A stretch of 64,000 bases of DNA from Tetraselmis striata (taxonomy: Eukaryota; Chlorophyta; Chlorodendrophyceae; Chlorodendrales; Chlorodendraceae), in assembly GCA_006384855.1 (NCBI GenBank), contig VCJN01001856.1, positions 186,001 through 250,000 on the forward strand. The letters run 5' to 3'. Both the position numbers and the translations under genes were made by a program. Within the stretch, counting starts at the first letter, position 1. Every line of letters starts with the position of its first letter. The notes beneath the pieces were generated by a model. The model searched no databases and was not told where the DNA came from. It saw nothing but the letters and a program-made list of their open reading frames with translations. Positions 23,507 to 35,460 of this stretch are shown piece after piece.

Positions 23507-25702
23507 ATGCTGCGTCCTGCAGGCGGAGGACCGCACCCATTTCGCGGAAGCCATGGACTTGGTACTACGCCCGGAAACTCTCGACTTCCTACGAGCGCAG
23601 GCAACGGAACGTGTTGCGACATTACCGGGCAGCTCATTGGCCGGGCCCGTTTCTTGGAGGAGCCAGTAGAAGCAGTAGCCGCGGAGCCCACAGGCAGTAT
23701 TAGCGCCGACTTCGAAATACCAGTGACCCCCTTGGTGGCAGTCACTCCTTCGTCCCACTTCCCTGCGCAGCCAAATGACACCGCTCCAAGGTCCCAGAAG
23801 CGCAGTCGTCGCAGCTGCGAATGTGGCCGCTGTCTTCCTAGCTTCGGGCACCCTGGCACTCGGGTCGGAGAAGCCCGGTGGTGCGCTACTTGCCCTGGGC
23901 GCTCGCCGACCGCCGTGAACTTGAAAGTGCGACGCTGCGAGTGCGGCCTGGTAAGCACTCTAAATCCTCACAGCATTATCCGACGAACCGTTCGTTGATA
24001 AATATAAACTAACAAAATACAAAGGATACGCCACTGCTCACATAAATGATATATATTGTCGCCGGCAGCACCAATGAGACGCGCTCTTGTCAGCGGCGGC
24101 GCTGTCTCCCGCGACAAGAATACACCGTGTCGACGAGCTGCCAGGACTTGATATGGTCATACGTAACTAGGATATGCCCTGAATAATGTATAACTCGGCC
24201 TATACACCATTATCATCACTGCAGTGCTTGACGCGATGCTGATTTGTCGTCCGCCTGCTCACCCACAGCACCAGCCGACCCTTGGACTTCCCGGCAAATC
24301 ATCCTTAGCCGCCCGCTGGTGCGCCAGCTGCCCGAGAAAGCCTTCGAATGCGGTCGACGTGCGGAGCAAACGATGCATGTGCGGAAAGGCGCAACCCAGT
24401 CTTGGTCTGCGAGGGGAACCTGGCAGGGACGCCCGCTGGTGCGCGCACTGTCCCGACAAACCAGCGTACGCTGTCAACACTGTCTCCAAAAAGGTAATTA
24501 TTTATCCTTACTCGTCTAATAATTTACTCGAACCCGTTCTGCTTCGGATACAGGTAGTGCGCTTACTGCCGCACAGGGTACAGGTCATAAAGGATCCAAT
24601 ACTCAGAGTAGCACCAACTGAAACATACCGCTGGTATACCGAACAAAAAGCTTAAAAATGCGGTAGTTGGCCACTGCATGATAAGTTCAGGTATACGGTT
24701 AACAACATGCAACATCATCATTCCCACCACCCAACAGTTTTACATGTTGACAATTTCATACACGGAGATTGACATTCGTGTCGATGTGACCATGTCAAAG
24801 CACCATCGATCCTTGTACTCTTCCGAAATGTGTTAACGTTCCTCATATTCAATTACTGTCTTTTAAGCATATGCCTGCTAGACATGTGTCGGGCTACTCG
24901 GTCCAATGCTGTCCATCACTGCGGGATTCGTGTAGAGTCGCGCGTTTATGTCTGATTTATACCACATTCTGATGAATGCCTATGTACAATCAGACCCTAT
25001 TGTCAAGTACTGCCCGAGTGCCCGATGTTTGTGGCTTCCTCCTCGCCGTTTCTCCGATACCACCATGGAGAGCACCACTCCATCCATTTCACCCACTGAG
25101 ATGCCCCCTCCCCGGTCTCTCTCCTTACATTGCCTTTAAGTCGGCGTACCTTGGGCCTTCTCTGTCACGCAGCCTGTCGCATGTGCATCACGACATACGG
25201 AATGTAGAACCAGCCCAATCATAGGCCAAGGCTCCTCGTAGATTTGCCCCGCTTGGCCTTGCCTGACCCTGCGCTGTCGTTGCCTTGGCTGACACCAGAC
25301 ACACCATGCCGTGTCTCCCCTGGCCAATATTTTCGCCCCATCACTCAGTGTGTGTGCGGACTGAGCGCGCCAAGCATGGGCCTCCCGGAGTGGCCCGCCC
25401 GGGAGGCCAAGTGGTGCAAGCACTGCCCGTCACGACCGGACTACGCAGTGAACATTGTCAAGAGGAAGTCCCGCAAGGGCGAGTGCGGAGCGGGTCACCC
25501 GACACACTCGCCTCCAGCCGCTGCCCCATTTGCCGCCTACCCAGGCCGCCCTGTGGATGCGCATCCCATGGTGGCCATGCCCCCCCGCGCCTGGAGTGCT
25601 GGCAACATGGCACCGGGATGGCGGACGCTTGGCGAGGCCAGCTCTGGCGACAAGCCGGAGGACTCCTGGCAACCGACCGACATCCTGTTCCTTGGGCCCT
25701 GA
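23507..25702 (+). CDS. EsV-1-7-like cysteine-repeat protein (four 40-residue repeats)
   Basis: Exons 23507-23950, 24269-24493 and 25349-25702 (donors gtaagc and gtaatt, acceptors cacag and ctcag, all phase 0), 340 residues. Four consecutive 40-residue units begin CECG, CECG, CMCG and CVCG. Each follows C-x-C-G-x3-P-x2-G-x11-W-C-x2-C-P with a later AV(N/D) and a basic end. Intron 1 cuts unit 2 after its fifth residue; intron 2 lies exactly at the unit 3/4 boundary. The PSFG-x-PG, (R/K)WC-x2 and VN...RRC blocks match the EsV-1-7 motif of the Ectocarpus IMMEDIATE UPRIGHT protein and phaeovirus proteins. There the fourth ligand is usually His and here it is Cys, so each unit could hold one Zn in a C4 site. 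The N-terminal 100 residues are low-complexity with a basic RSQKRSRR just before unit 1. The start (ATG 23507) is the first in frame; upstream exons are possible. Biochemical function is unknown for the family; a regulatory role is inferred. Confidence 0.7.
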
Positions 25703-26656
25703 CCGCTGAGGACCGTGGGACAGGCCCCACTGGACTGCGGGCTCATGGCCGACGAAGCCCGGGAAGAGGCAAGAAACTCGGAGGGCAACGAGATGGAAGA
25801 GGGAGCCAAACCATCTTGTCCCTGCGGCATGAGATGATTGGGCAGTGCCCGGAGGGGCCCGGCCGCCGTCAGGGCACGGATGACCTCCAGCGCGCATGCC
25901 ACGGCTCCATAATCCCGAGCCTCAATGAATGCTGCGACGGGGCGAGCGATGGCAAGGTTGGGTGGAGTAACTGGGATTGAGAGACATTGACATGGGTTAG
26001 GGTGTGGAGTTAATCGGGGCCAGCACATCTGGCAACGTAGTGAGCGGCCACCAGCACTGGGTGGCCGTCAGGCGCTGTCTGATAATGCGCTTTGATGATA
26101 GGCAGTAATTCGATTTCAGGATTTGTGTACCGGCTGTAAACCCTCCCTCTCCACTCTCCCTCTCCCGGGTTGCGAAACATTGCCTGTCAGTGAAGCTCGC
26201 TGAACTCGGGGGGGGGGGGGGGGGGGAGGGGGCAGGGGCTCGTTGCAATAAGAGGCGAGCTCATTTGATCTTGCTCAGTTGCGTGGCGCCCAATGACAGT
26301 GGGTTGATTAATAGCGTCGAGATCTCTCCTCCCCATATCAGGAGGAACACTGGAAACTGCATTGCATTTCGCTTTGCACAATGTCACAGCATGGGCGCAG
26401 TGAGCAGCGATAACCAATAATCCATCTAATGGACACGTTCCTTATCCCAACCGCTCCCATGTGAAGCACACCGGTGGACCTATACCCAATTCCGCCACTG
26501 CTACGCATACTGACGCATGGCTGATGCAACATAAGTACCAATTACAGCCGCCCAGTACAGACCCTCACCACCCCAGACGCAACGCCCCGTAACACGCGCA
26601 CGAACACCGTGGCACACCGCTCGCAATGCGCCACCCCCTGAATGAGCCCCATTCCA
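25703..26656. other. Spacer between convergent genes
   Basis: Holds a G run at about 26209-26226. Open frames continuing over 25285-25980 are out-of-frame shadows of the upstream exon. No gene recognised. Confidence 0.5.
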
Positions 26657-27392
26657 TCAGTTTCCTAAGCTTGTGTTCTGCAGCCTCTGCTGGTCCGCCT
26701 CCAGTTGCAGCTCGTAGATCTGCTTCGCCAGCGCCTGCTTCATGTTGCGCCGCTCCGCGCCTGACAGCGCGAGGGGCACCGGCGCGGCGGCGATCGCGTC
26801 CGGGTATATCACCGGCTGTTTTTTTTTTTTTTGGAGGGGGGGGGGGGGGGGGGGGACAAGCGCGGGGTCAGCCCCCCGCCTCGGACCTCAGCCCCGAGCA
26901 TTTATTTGCACAGCCCGCGACACGGAACCACCTCGCGAGTCACCCCCCCCCCCCCCCCCCCCCCACTGGCCCCGGCCCTGCACGGAGCGGGACGCCGCGG
27001 CCTCCCACCTCCTCCTCCTCCTCCTCCTCCTCCTCCTCCTCGTCGTCGCTGCTCTCGCCCTCGGCGCCCTCCCCCCTGGCGTCGACCCCCGCCTCGTCAT
27101 CGCTACTCTCGCTCTCGTTCTCCGCGCTGTCACCGCTGCTGCTGCCCTCCGCCTCGTCCTCCTCCTCGTCCCCACTGGCCAGCTCGGCGAGTTCGGCCTT
27201 CTCGCGCAGCAGCGCCGCGAACTGCGCCGCCATGGCGTTGTTCGGCTCCACCGACAACACCTTCTCCGCCGCCTCCGCCGCCTCCTCGAACTTCTGCGCC
27301 TTCAACGCCGCCACCATGGCCTGCTGCGCCTCCAACACCACGCGCCTGCTCGCCGCGTGGAACGCCTCGCTGGCCACAGTCGGCACGGCCAT
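26657..27392 (-). CDS. Small TPR-like protein with acidic Glu/Asp/Ser-rich tail
   Basis: Two exons on the minus strand, 27392-27009 and 26815-26657 (donor gtgggagg, acceptor aacag after an A run), phase 0, giving 180 residues. Residues about 18-70 form a helix-turn-helix repeat resembling a TPR unit: KFEEAAEAAEKVLSVEPNN followed by AAQFAALL. Residues about 75-128 are an acidic, low-complexity run ending in about 12 Glu encoded by a (GAG)n tract. Exon 2 supplies a basic, probably helical end (RRNMKQALAKQIYELQLEA). The TPR-like block recalls the conserved region of ERICH2-type ciliary proteins, but that is only a resemblance. The 193-base intron contains both a G run and a C run. Confidence 0.6.
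26816..27008 (-). other. Intron with opposed G and C homopolymer runs (possible hairpin)
   Basis: On the plus strand a run of about 20 G (26837-26856) is followed about 85 bases later by a run of about 22 C (26943-26964). In the transcript these could pair into a long GC stem inside a 193-base intron, bringing donor and acceptor together. A run of A precedes the acceptor instead of the usual pyrimidines. Confidence 0.6.
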
Positions 27393-27834
27393 AGTGTTGG
27401 CCCTGCTTCACAACTCGAGTACTGAATGCGGCCGCCCGTTCTGCTCCAGTGCCGCAGGTTGGGCGGTGGCGCAACGCTCACCCTAGCGCAGGCGGAGAGC
27501 GGGAGGCGGAAACGCCAAGGTATCAGCTTGGGGCGCGTCTGTCTGACTGCTTGTAGTCGCTGCTTCGCTACCAGTGAGCCAGTCAGTGGCATGGCTCGCG
27601 GCGGCGGATATAGCGGGGTTTCTTGCGACGAAACGGCGCTCCTTCCCCAGTACTTTCCGTGCATTCTCTGGACGCTTTCCCTGTAACCATCATCATAAAC
27701 GGCGGTCGGCGATGACAGAGACAACAGCAACCGCCGCCTCGATTCGTCGTACGAGTGTGGAGAATTACGAGGGCCACTAGGCCAGTAAAACAAATTCACC
27801 GCGCTTAATACAGCACTATCGCAATGAGATCAAT
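27393..27834. other. Upstream flank of the TPR-like gene
   Basis: This is the likely promoter and 5' UTR side of the minus-strand gene. Open frames here are extensions of it or antisense. Nothing recognised. Confidence 0.4.
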
Positions 27835-30800
27835 ACAAGCCGCTTAACAGCGGCCCACAACCCACACGAAGCGACGCGGGGTGGATGAGTCAGTGATGCG
27901 CGCCCGGCTCAGAGTCCGGGCCACGCGTGCACGAGTGTGCGAGGGTGACCCACGGACGCGCTTTGCACCTTCGGCATCGGGGTGGCGCCGGGCGAATCTA
28001 CGCCTCGTCTGCCGGAGGCAGCGAGCGCGCTCGTGAGCCGCGGGTGCCAACAAGCTCAAGACCAAGAGGAAATCTCATGCGAATAAGGCCTCATGGTGAG
28101 CCCGGCGGGTGGTACACCAATGTCCCGCGATGAGCGAGAGGGCGCCCGATCCGCAGCCAAGCATGCGACAACGCACTATGCGGCGCAGCACCCCCTTGCG
28201 TAACTCATCCGCTACTCCGCCAAAGACCATGCTTGTGTACTCCGACATTTCCATGATGTCTCGAAGTGGGCCCTTGTGTCCCGGCTCGGTGTTGTGCCAC
28301 GAAGCATCGAAGCCACGAAGCTATCCCGCACCGCGAGCCCCCGTTGCATGTCGCCCAACAAGGAGCGCTCAAACCGATATCCACGGCCGTGGCTCGGGGC
28401 ATGGCTGCAGTGTATGTACTTGATCCCGGACCGCATGGTCTTGAACTCCAGCAGCGTAAGATTCAAGCTCCGGAAATCAAAACTCCCGGTCACCACGTTG
28501 AACGCCGGGAGAGAACTCTGCGTCCGGCACTAGGTCCTTGAGTCCATCCATGGGTACAATGTTGTTGCGGCCGAGAGGCATTGCCTGCTAGTAGAGCAAG
28601 TTGTCCAACTCCCGGCATAAACTACAACGATGCCATGACCGTGAACACGGTGATCGCGAAAGGCGTTTGCGATAGCATCGTGCTATACACATTAGTGAAT
28701 GTCTCCATGTGCCGGGAAGTTCATGACCGCGTCGCCATAGTAGAGAAGCACGACAATATGATGGTGGAGTAAGTTGTGCCCTGTCGCCGGGAAAAATGAT
28801 ATGGTTCTCAACCACTGTGGCCTTGCATGCATGGGCTGGGCAGATAGGAGTACCCGGCAGCGACCTCCCGCATCTCCTGCGGAGTCATGACCGTCCGCAA
28901 AGTGGAAATAGCCACCGTCCACATGCCCGCCGCCGCGTTGAGCTGGCCGAACAAGATCCGTTTCCCCCATGCCAGCGATATGGAGAGTGCCCAACTCATT
29001 CTGAAGCCGATAGTTGTTGGTCCAGTAGTGATGTCAACTCCTTTTGCTAGCCCGACATAATTCCCAACCCCCGCTTTTGCCATCACTCGGGCGTCCGCAT
29101 CGCTGAGTAGACGGCCATCAGTAGCCGCATGAAGGCGCCACCACGCCTCGCGCACCACGCCTCGCGCACCACCGCCACGTAGGTGGCCGGCTCACAGACA
29201 TCGTTGAGAATTTATTTCACCATATTAGCGGGCGGAAAAGTTGCGTTGAAGCTGCACGGCGAACCCAGCGGGTGCCAAGTCGGTGAAATAGCGAAATGTA
29301 TATTTCGCGGTACGTTATTTAGTATTCTAGAATAGCGCATCGTGCTCATCGCTTGTTTCCCGGTATATTATTCCGCTAGTGTGTTGCAAAGCAGTACGCT
29401 AAAACGGCGGCCTCTTGTCGGCCGCAGCTGCGGACGGGCAGTGCCCGTTTGGCTAGGGGGGAGGGGGGGATTCTCACGGCCTCATGCCGGAGCCCAATGG
29501 GCACCATCTGCCCTGGAAATATGATAGGTTCATAGCTTATCTCATAGGCATGCTATACAAACACTGACCTAGAGGTCGGGGGCTACAGGGACGGTGTCCT
29601 GTGTGCCCCCAATTCAAGAAACCGTCCGATCTTGGTACTCGCGTCGTTTTCAGAAATACACCCCCGGCGTCAACCCCTCCCGCGGAAGCGGCTGAGGTAG
29701 CTCTCTACTTATAGATCGTATGAGTGCAAGTAGAGGCCCATACGCAGGGGTGACGCCCGTTGGACGGCGATTTGCGGTCAATCTCAGTCGATGCCGGCCC
29801 GATGGGCTCGACCGACCCGGATTTTCCGCGCTTTCGACCCCCTGCCTCCCGCATAAGCGCCTCTTGCCACCCGCAGCTTACTATCTACCCCACCGGACAT
29901 GCATAAACCGTCCATGGCCAGCTCGTAGGGGTGCGGCAGAGCCCATGAGTGATCGATGAGATGGTCGGTGCGCGGTGCCCCATCTCCCCCATATTTCTGA
30001 GCCGAGATTAGATAAACAAGCCGAATCGGGGCCGGGGGGGGGGAGGGGGGGGTCAAAAACCACCGCCCGTAGATGCGCTACCCGTCTACCTACGCCTATA
30101 TCCACATGCAGCTAGCGATAGAGACCGGTATGGGTCGATTCATCCGCTTGTAGGTGCACCGGGAGCCGAGTGAGTTACGGGTAGCTGTAATAATCTTTAA
30201 AAATGGCGGAAACACGGTTATCGGGCGGAGGTGAGACACGGGCTGTATTGCACGATTCTCCACCCGTGCCTCACGAAATCCCATACGACTCGGCCCATAT
30301 CCCGCCCTTGGCCTCTAAGGGGCCAGTGGTGGTGGTCTATAGGTGATGGTTCGCGTCGAGGGCACTGCTAGTGACCGATTCGGGGGTGGGATGGGGATGG
30401 TCTTTGTACGGGAGCAGTGCAAGAGGGACTGGACGCACGCCATATCGGCGATTTTAGCACCGTGTGGGTGCTTCCTGTGTCTCGTTTGGCCAAGTACGTA
30501 CTCAAGCTGTAGATCAAGGAAACCTAGGGTGGGGGTGGGGGCCCGGAGTCGGAGTTCCTCGGGAACCAAGGAACTCGAAAGAATGTCGTTCATGCAGCCG
30601 ATGAAGGCGGCATCACGGACGGTAGCCATGCGCATGCAGCGGATGTCAACACCCTAGCTACAACCGAGTGGGGAGGTGAGGCCTGCTGGGCGTCTTGGCC
30701 ATTCCATCCTCGCTCTATCAAACTAGCCGCCTCCACTGCCGTCGGTGGAGTCGGCATCGTCTCGTGCATGCACATGATTGGTGTCGGCGCCTCTGCCTCG

Positions 30801-31485
30801 ATCGAAATCGGTGACCACTGGATTGGTGCCGGTGCCGTACGTGGAGGGATCAAATAAGCCCCTAGCAACCGCTCGACCGTGGCGAGAACTACTATCTACC
30901 GCCGCCACGAAAGCTTCCACCTGCGACGCGGGAAGCAATTGCGGAGCCAATGAATGTCCCGCCCGGTGTTGCAAGCAATACGTGAGCATGGCCCGCACGT
31001 GGTGATGTAGGGCATGCCTGGTTTATGTACCGACGGTTAGGCTTGGTAGACATGAGCTTGCTCATGTTGGCGTTAACCTCTTCGTGTAGGCATATACATA
31101 TCCTAGCGATTCGAGCCGCACGTTGAGGACGGGATGCCGTGGTGGCCATCCAATTCGAACGGGCCACTCGATGTCGGCTGGGGCCTCGCGCCGCGCGGCC
31201 ACCACGTCTGCGATGTACGCTGGCATCGTGTCGAAGCGCGCCTCAAGGCCCACGGCTACCTTCATGGACTTTGCCCTTGACAATACTATATGCATATCTC
31301 GGAGACGATATGTTGACGTGTCCAGAAGTCCATGCCCACCTCCGAGCTCACCGGCAGGTTAGGCCTACCGACCCTAGAGATGAAGACCGGGTTGATAATC
31401 GACAAGAGCCTCACGGGCATGTAAGGATAAGAGTACTCCAGTGCCTCATCGGCCGGATATGTTGTATGACATATAGATAACACGA
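27835..31485 (-). pseudogene. Reverse-transcriptase element, degraded copy 2, split by an insertion
   Basis: Minus-strand segments match the better copy at 33125-35460 in the same order: 31295-31062 (VGLEARFD..., EAPADIEWP), 30998-30723 (LFDPSTYGTGTNPVVTDF), 30635-30490 (MATVRDAAFIGCMN), 29158-28808 (REAWWRLHAAT, GMWTVAI, TVMTPQEMREVAAGY) and 28496-28212 (FDFRSLNLTLLEFKTMR). Many frame breaks show it is long dead. The 3' end of both copies on the minus strand has gccgc-ttt(t/a)-gcggc-like inverted bases (plus 27838-27856 here), a small terminal hairpin. Confidence 0.7.
29281..30488. mobile_element. 1.2 kb insertion into retroelement copy 2, flanked by GCCAAGT
   Basis: Comparison with the uninterrupted copy shows the homologous sequence stops at about 29280 and resumes at about 30489. 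The 7-base string gccaagt occurs at 29274-29280 and 30489-30495, while the intact copy has it once (34457-34463), so it looks like a target-site duplication. The inserted DNA has no recognisable ORF, no clear terminal inverted repeats and no poly-A. It holds G-rich runs at about 29455-29470 and 30030-30050, so it would be non-autonomous. Confidence 0.55.
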
Positions 31486-33124
31486 GTATACAACACGGGT
31501 CTCGTCGGCATCGTCGGCGTCGGCATTCACGGATTGTATTTACATACTACTAATACTTTGCGGGCCGCGCTCCTAACGTACGCGTCGCCCTCCAAGATGT
31601 TGTAGCTCGTTGAGCCAACAGCATCACACCACCGGTTCCGGCCATGGCACTGCGGAGGAGCAACCATCAGCCGGCAACCTACCGGGGAAGGAAGGTCTTG
31701 AGGTTTCGGGTTTGGGAACGGGACGGTTGGCCGGATGCGGCCTAGTACGTGCGGCGGTGGACCCCGTACGCCGTACGCTAGCTCATGGGCGGTCATGTGG
31801 CGGTGGCGACTCCATCACGCGACGCCGTTGCACCTCCTGCTAGGGGTGCAAAGAGGTATGTCGCACTCCGGGCACTTGTAGGAGATCCAGGCTGAAAGCA
31901 ATACAAAAGATCCGAGCATGTCATACACATGCGGGCAGCCGCATATATAGCCATATTGCCGGTACACGGGCAGCCGAGTACCGGAATATTGCGATGTACG
32001 AGTATCGATATCGGGCAGCCGAGTATCGGTACGAATATAGCTAACACATGCCACCTTGCCGTCGTCAACACGGCACATAGTGCAGCGGGCGGACTTATTG
32101 CATGTTATGTTCATTGCCGGGCGTTTGCCGTGTTGTCGAGCACTTCACTCGTATATATGGATCGGGCCGAAGTCGGAGGGAACAGCAGCGGCGGCGAAAC
32201 GCGACGGAGGCCTGACGATCGGACCAGCGGTGTTCGGCACTGGGAAACCAAGGATGGACAGCCGGCGCCGCGACCATGGCGCTGCCGGAACATGAGGTCA
32301 TGGGCATGGCGTAGCTTGCCTCGAGTCCGGGAGAGGGCTGGTCGGCAGGGCTGGCCGTAATGCGCCGTTGTTGTAATATTTCAAAATTAAACGAATTCCG
32401 ATACAAAAGCCAGACTCGATCGCACGGCCGCGCCGCCCACACGCGTCGACATAACCATCACATGCCGACGACATATCATCCAAGCAAGTTAATATACGAG
32501 TGCTGGGTGGTATGGGAGTCATACCACCTCATGTAGGGTGCCGGCGCCGGTGGATTGCAACTTCAGCACGTTGGAGGTCTCGGGGCGGCACTCGGTGCTG
32601 CCGTCGTCCCACTTGATTCGGAATGTGCTGTAAGTCTATGACATACTCCGCGACTTCTCCAAACTTCATAGCCCTCTTTTGGCGTAATCTGCCGGGGGCA
32701 GGGGCTTAATATGGCCCACGACGGGCGGCTAAACGGCTCTTGAGCTAAATCGGCTGTCTCATACATGGTGAACCGGCGGCAGGCTGGGTTGGGAATGGTG
32801 GCCGCTTTGTACTGACCAATCTGCCGAGATGAGCGGTCCCGCACCAACTTCGGTATCGTATTTGCGCCCCTCTGGACCTCCCCTGACGCCATGGTGGTCA
32901 TCATGCCAGTTTTTCCCATAGTACTGGGCCCATACTTTTTGTTGTATCTATAATTTATACATACACAATTTGTTGTATATGCACAACAAATCTGGCCGCG
33001 AGGCACTACTCGCTAGCAGCAGGAGTATGAGATTTCAGCAGGTGATCCTCATGGTCATACTAGCGTGAATTACAAAAAGGCAGTAACAAATCCACCTACT
33101 GCTGTAAGTAGTACTAGAAAATCA
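31486..33124. other. Spacer between the two retroelement copies
   Basis: A minus-strand frame 33006-32563 (147 residues, basic, Pro-rich end) is open but matches nothing I recognise; it may be element debris. About 31960-32030 contains repeats of cgggcagccgagta(c/t)cgg. No host gene supported. Confidence 0.4.
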
Positions 33125-35460
33125 ACACATCAAGCCGCCTAAAAGCGGCCCGCATCCCGCATGAGGCGGGATGGATGAGTGATGCGCACACGGTTCAGAG
33201 TCCGGGCCACGTGTGCACGTGTGTGTGTGGGTGATCCTCGGACGTGCTGTGCAGCTTCAACAACGGGATGGCAAACGAATCTGCGCCGTCTGATGAGGCA
33301 GTGAGCGCGCCCTCGAGCGGCCACCAAGCTCAGGACCCCGAGGAAATCTCTTGCGAGCAAGGCCTCCTGGTGAGCCGGGTGGTGCACCGAGTGCCCTGCG
33401 ATGAGAAGGCACCCCGATCCGCAGCCAAGCATGCGATATCGCGCACTGTGCGGCGCACCCCCTTGCTCGTCACCTCACCCATTGTGCCGAAGACCATGCC
33501 CGTGTACTCCGACATGTCCAGGATGTCTCGAAGAAGACCATTCTGTCCGGGCTCCGTGTTGTGCCACGCCGCATCCCGCGCTGCCAACCCCCGTTGTATG
33601 TCGCCCAACAGGGAGCGCTCAAACCGATCCACAGCCGTGGTCAGATGCATTGCAGTGTACTTGACCCCGTACCGCATAGTCTTGAACTCCAGCAGCGTGG
33701 ACTTCAAGCTCCGGGGATCATAGCTCCCGGTCACGACGTTGAACGCCGGAAGGGAGAGCTATGCGTCCGGCACTAGGTCCTTGAGTTCATCCCTGGGTAC
33801 GGTGTTGCCTATAGGCACTGCTTGCTGGAACAAGTAATCCACCTCCCGCCGTATAGCGATACCTAGGTCGTGAACACAGTGATCGCGGAAGGCATCTGCG
33901 ATATATAGCGTCGTGCTGTACACGCCAGTGAGCGTCTCCATGCGCCGGGAGATTCATGAGCGCGTCGGTGTATAGGTCAACAATGACGGGGTTGTGCTCC
34001 GTCGAGGGCAGAATGATCTGGCTCCCAACCACCAGGGCCAACCACGGGCTAGGCAGAAAGAAGTACCCGGCAGCGACCTCCTGCAGCTCATGCGGAGTCA
34101 TGACCGTCCGCGCGGTGGGGATGGCCACTGTCCACATGCCTGACGCTTCGTCGAGCTTGTTGAACAAGATCCGTTCCCAACATGTGACAGGGAGAGCGCA
34201 CACCTCATTTTGAAGCCGAGAGTTGTTGGCCTGGTCTAGAAATGCCGTCAGCTCCTTTTGTGAGCCTGACGCAGCCTCCACTTCCCGCTCCATCACGCGC
34301 GCATCTACGTCGCCGAGATGGCCAGCAGTAGCCGCTTGGAGGCGGCCCCACGCCTCGCGCATCTCCGCGGCGTAGCTGTCCGACCCATGAGCTGCATCGT
34401 TGAGGAAGTGGTCATACCGGCAGGCGGAAGAAGTTGCGTTGAAGCTGCCTCGGCCAAGTACGGAACCGAGCTGTGGGTCAAAGAAACCAGGGGTGAGGGT
34501 GTTGGTGCCGGATTTACTAGTCAAGAACCTTGGGAGGATGGCATTCATGCATGTGATAAAGGCGGCATCACGAGCAGTAGCCATGCGGCGGATGCCGGCT
34601 CCCTTCAATCGAGTGGGGAGGTGAAGCATGCTGCGCGCCCTGACCACTGCATCCTCGCTCAAGGTAGCCACCTCCGCTGCCATGGGGTCGGGGTCGTGCA
34701 AAAGCTCCGCCAGGAAATCGGTGACCACAGGATTGGTGTCGGTGCCGTACGTGGAGGGGTCAAAAGAAACCCCTAGCACCCGCTCGACCGCCGCGAGGAC
34801 GGTGGCATCCACCGCCTCCGCAAAGGCCTCCACCTCGGACGGAAGACAATTGCGGAGCCAATACCCCGCTTTGTGTTGCATGCAATGCTTGAGCAGGGCC
34901 CATGCGTGGTGATGCAGGGCGTGGGTGTACCGACGGCTGGGCTTGGTAGATAGGAGCTTGCTCAGGCTAGCGTCCACCTCCTCTCGTAGCTCCTCCGCCT
35001 TGCCGCGCATGTACGCCTGCACATACATACTCTGGCGATCCGAGCGGCACGTTCAGGACCGCGATGCCGTGATGGCCATTTAGCTCGGGCCACTCGATGT
35101 CGGCCGGAGCCTCACGCCGCGCGGCCTCCATGTATGCGATGTACGCATGCATCTTGTCGAAGCGCACCTCCAGCCCCACGGACGCCTTGATGGACGTGCG
35201 GAAGGCGTGAAGAGCCGGCCAAACGTGCTCCGGAATGCCCACCAAAAATCCGTTGTCGGCGTTGAAGCGCGCCGCCCCGTCATTGACCTCCAACGTGCTA
35301 CCACACTGCTGCACTTCGGGGTGAATCGCGACGCAAAAGGAAGTCGTGGCCAAAGGTGCGCCCCATTGCACGCCGTCCTCCGACCGCAGAGGGGCGGACC
35401 GGTCGTCCACGACCAGATACGAATCCGTGGAGAGGGAGGGCTAGGAGCGCAGGGATGACA
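33125..35460 (-). pseudogene. Reverse-transcriptase element, better preserved copy 1
   Basis: Three overlapping minus-strand frames cover an RT polyprotein C-terminal half. Frame 35410-34967 holds the QGAPLA-like block (WGAPLATTSF), a decayed YADD box that reads NADN (plus about 35250-35261) and a VGLEVRFDKM block. Frame 35028-33787 (413 residues) continues with LHLPTRLKGAGIRRM, the usual 'LP...GG.GL' block, then the conserved C-terminal region. Frame 33734-33330 carries SYDPRSLKSTLLEFKTMRYG and later VFGTMGEV. The loss of the second catalytic Asp of the YADD box and two frame changes mean it is almost certainly inactive. The 5' part with the first RT motifs is missing. A terminal gccgcctaaaagcggc hairpin is at plus 33134-33149. 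Confidence 0.75.

Noticed and set aside
26626..27486. Long plus-strand frame (286 residues) and two overlapping ones across the TPR-like gene
   Set aside because: Antisense shadows: Ser/Pro-rich strings made from the Glu/Asp tract and homopolymers; the minus strand gives a phase-consistent two-exon gene.
31960..32040. Tandem cgggcagccgagta string as a regulatory array
   Set aside because: Only about three loose copies, no gene nearby; likely decayed repeat.
33787..35028. A single-copy host gene of 413 residues
   Set aside because: The same sequence is repeated in degraded form at 28-31 kb, and the content is reverse-transcriptase polyprotein.
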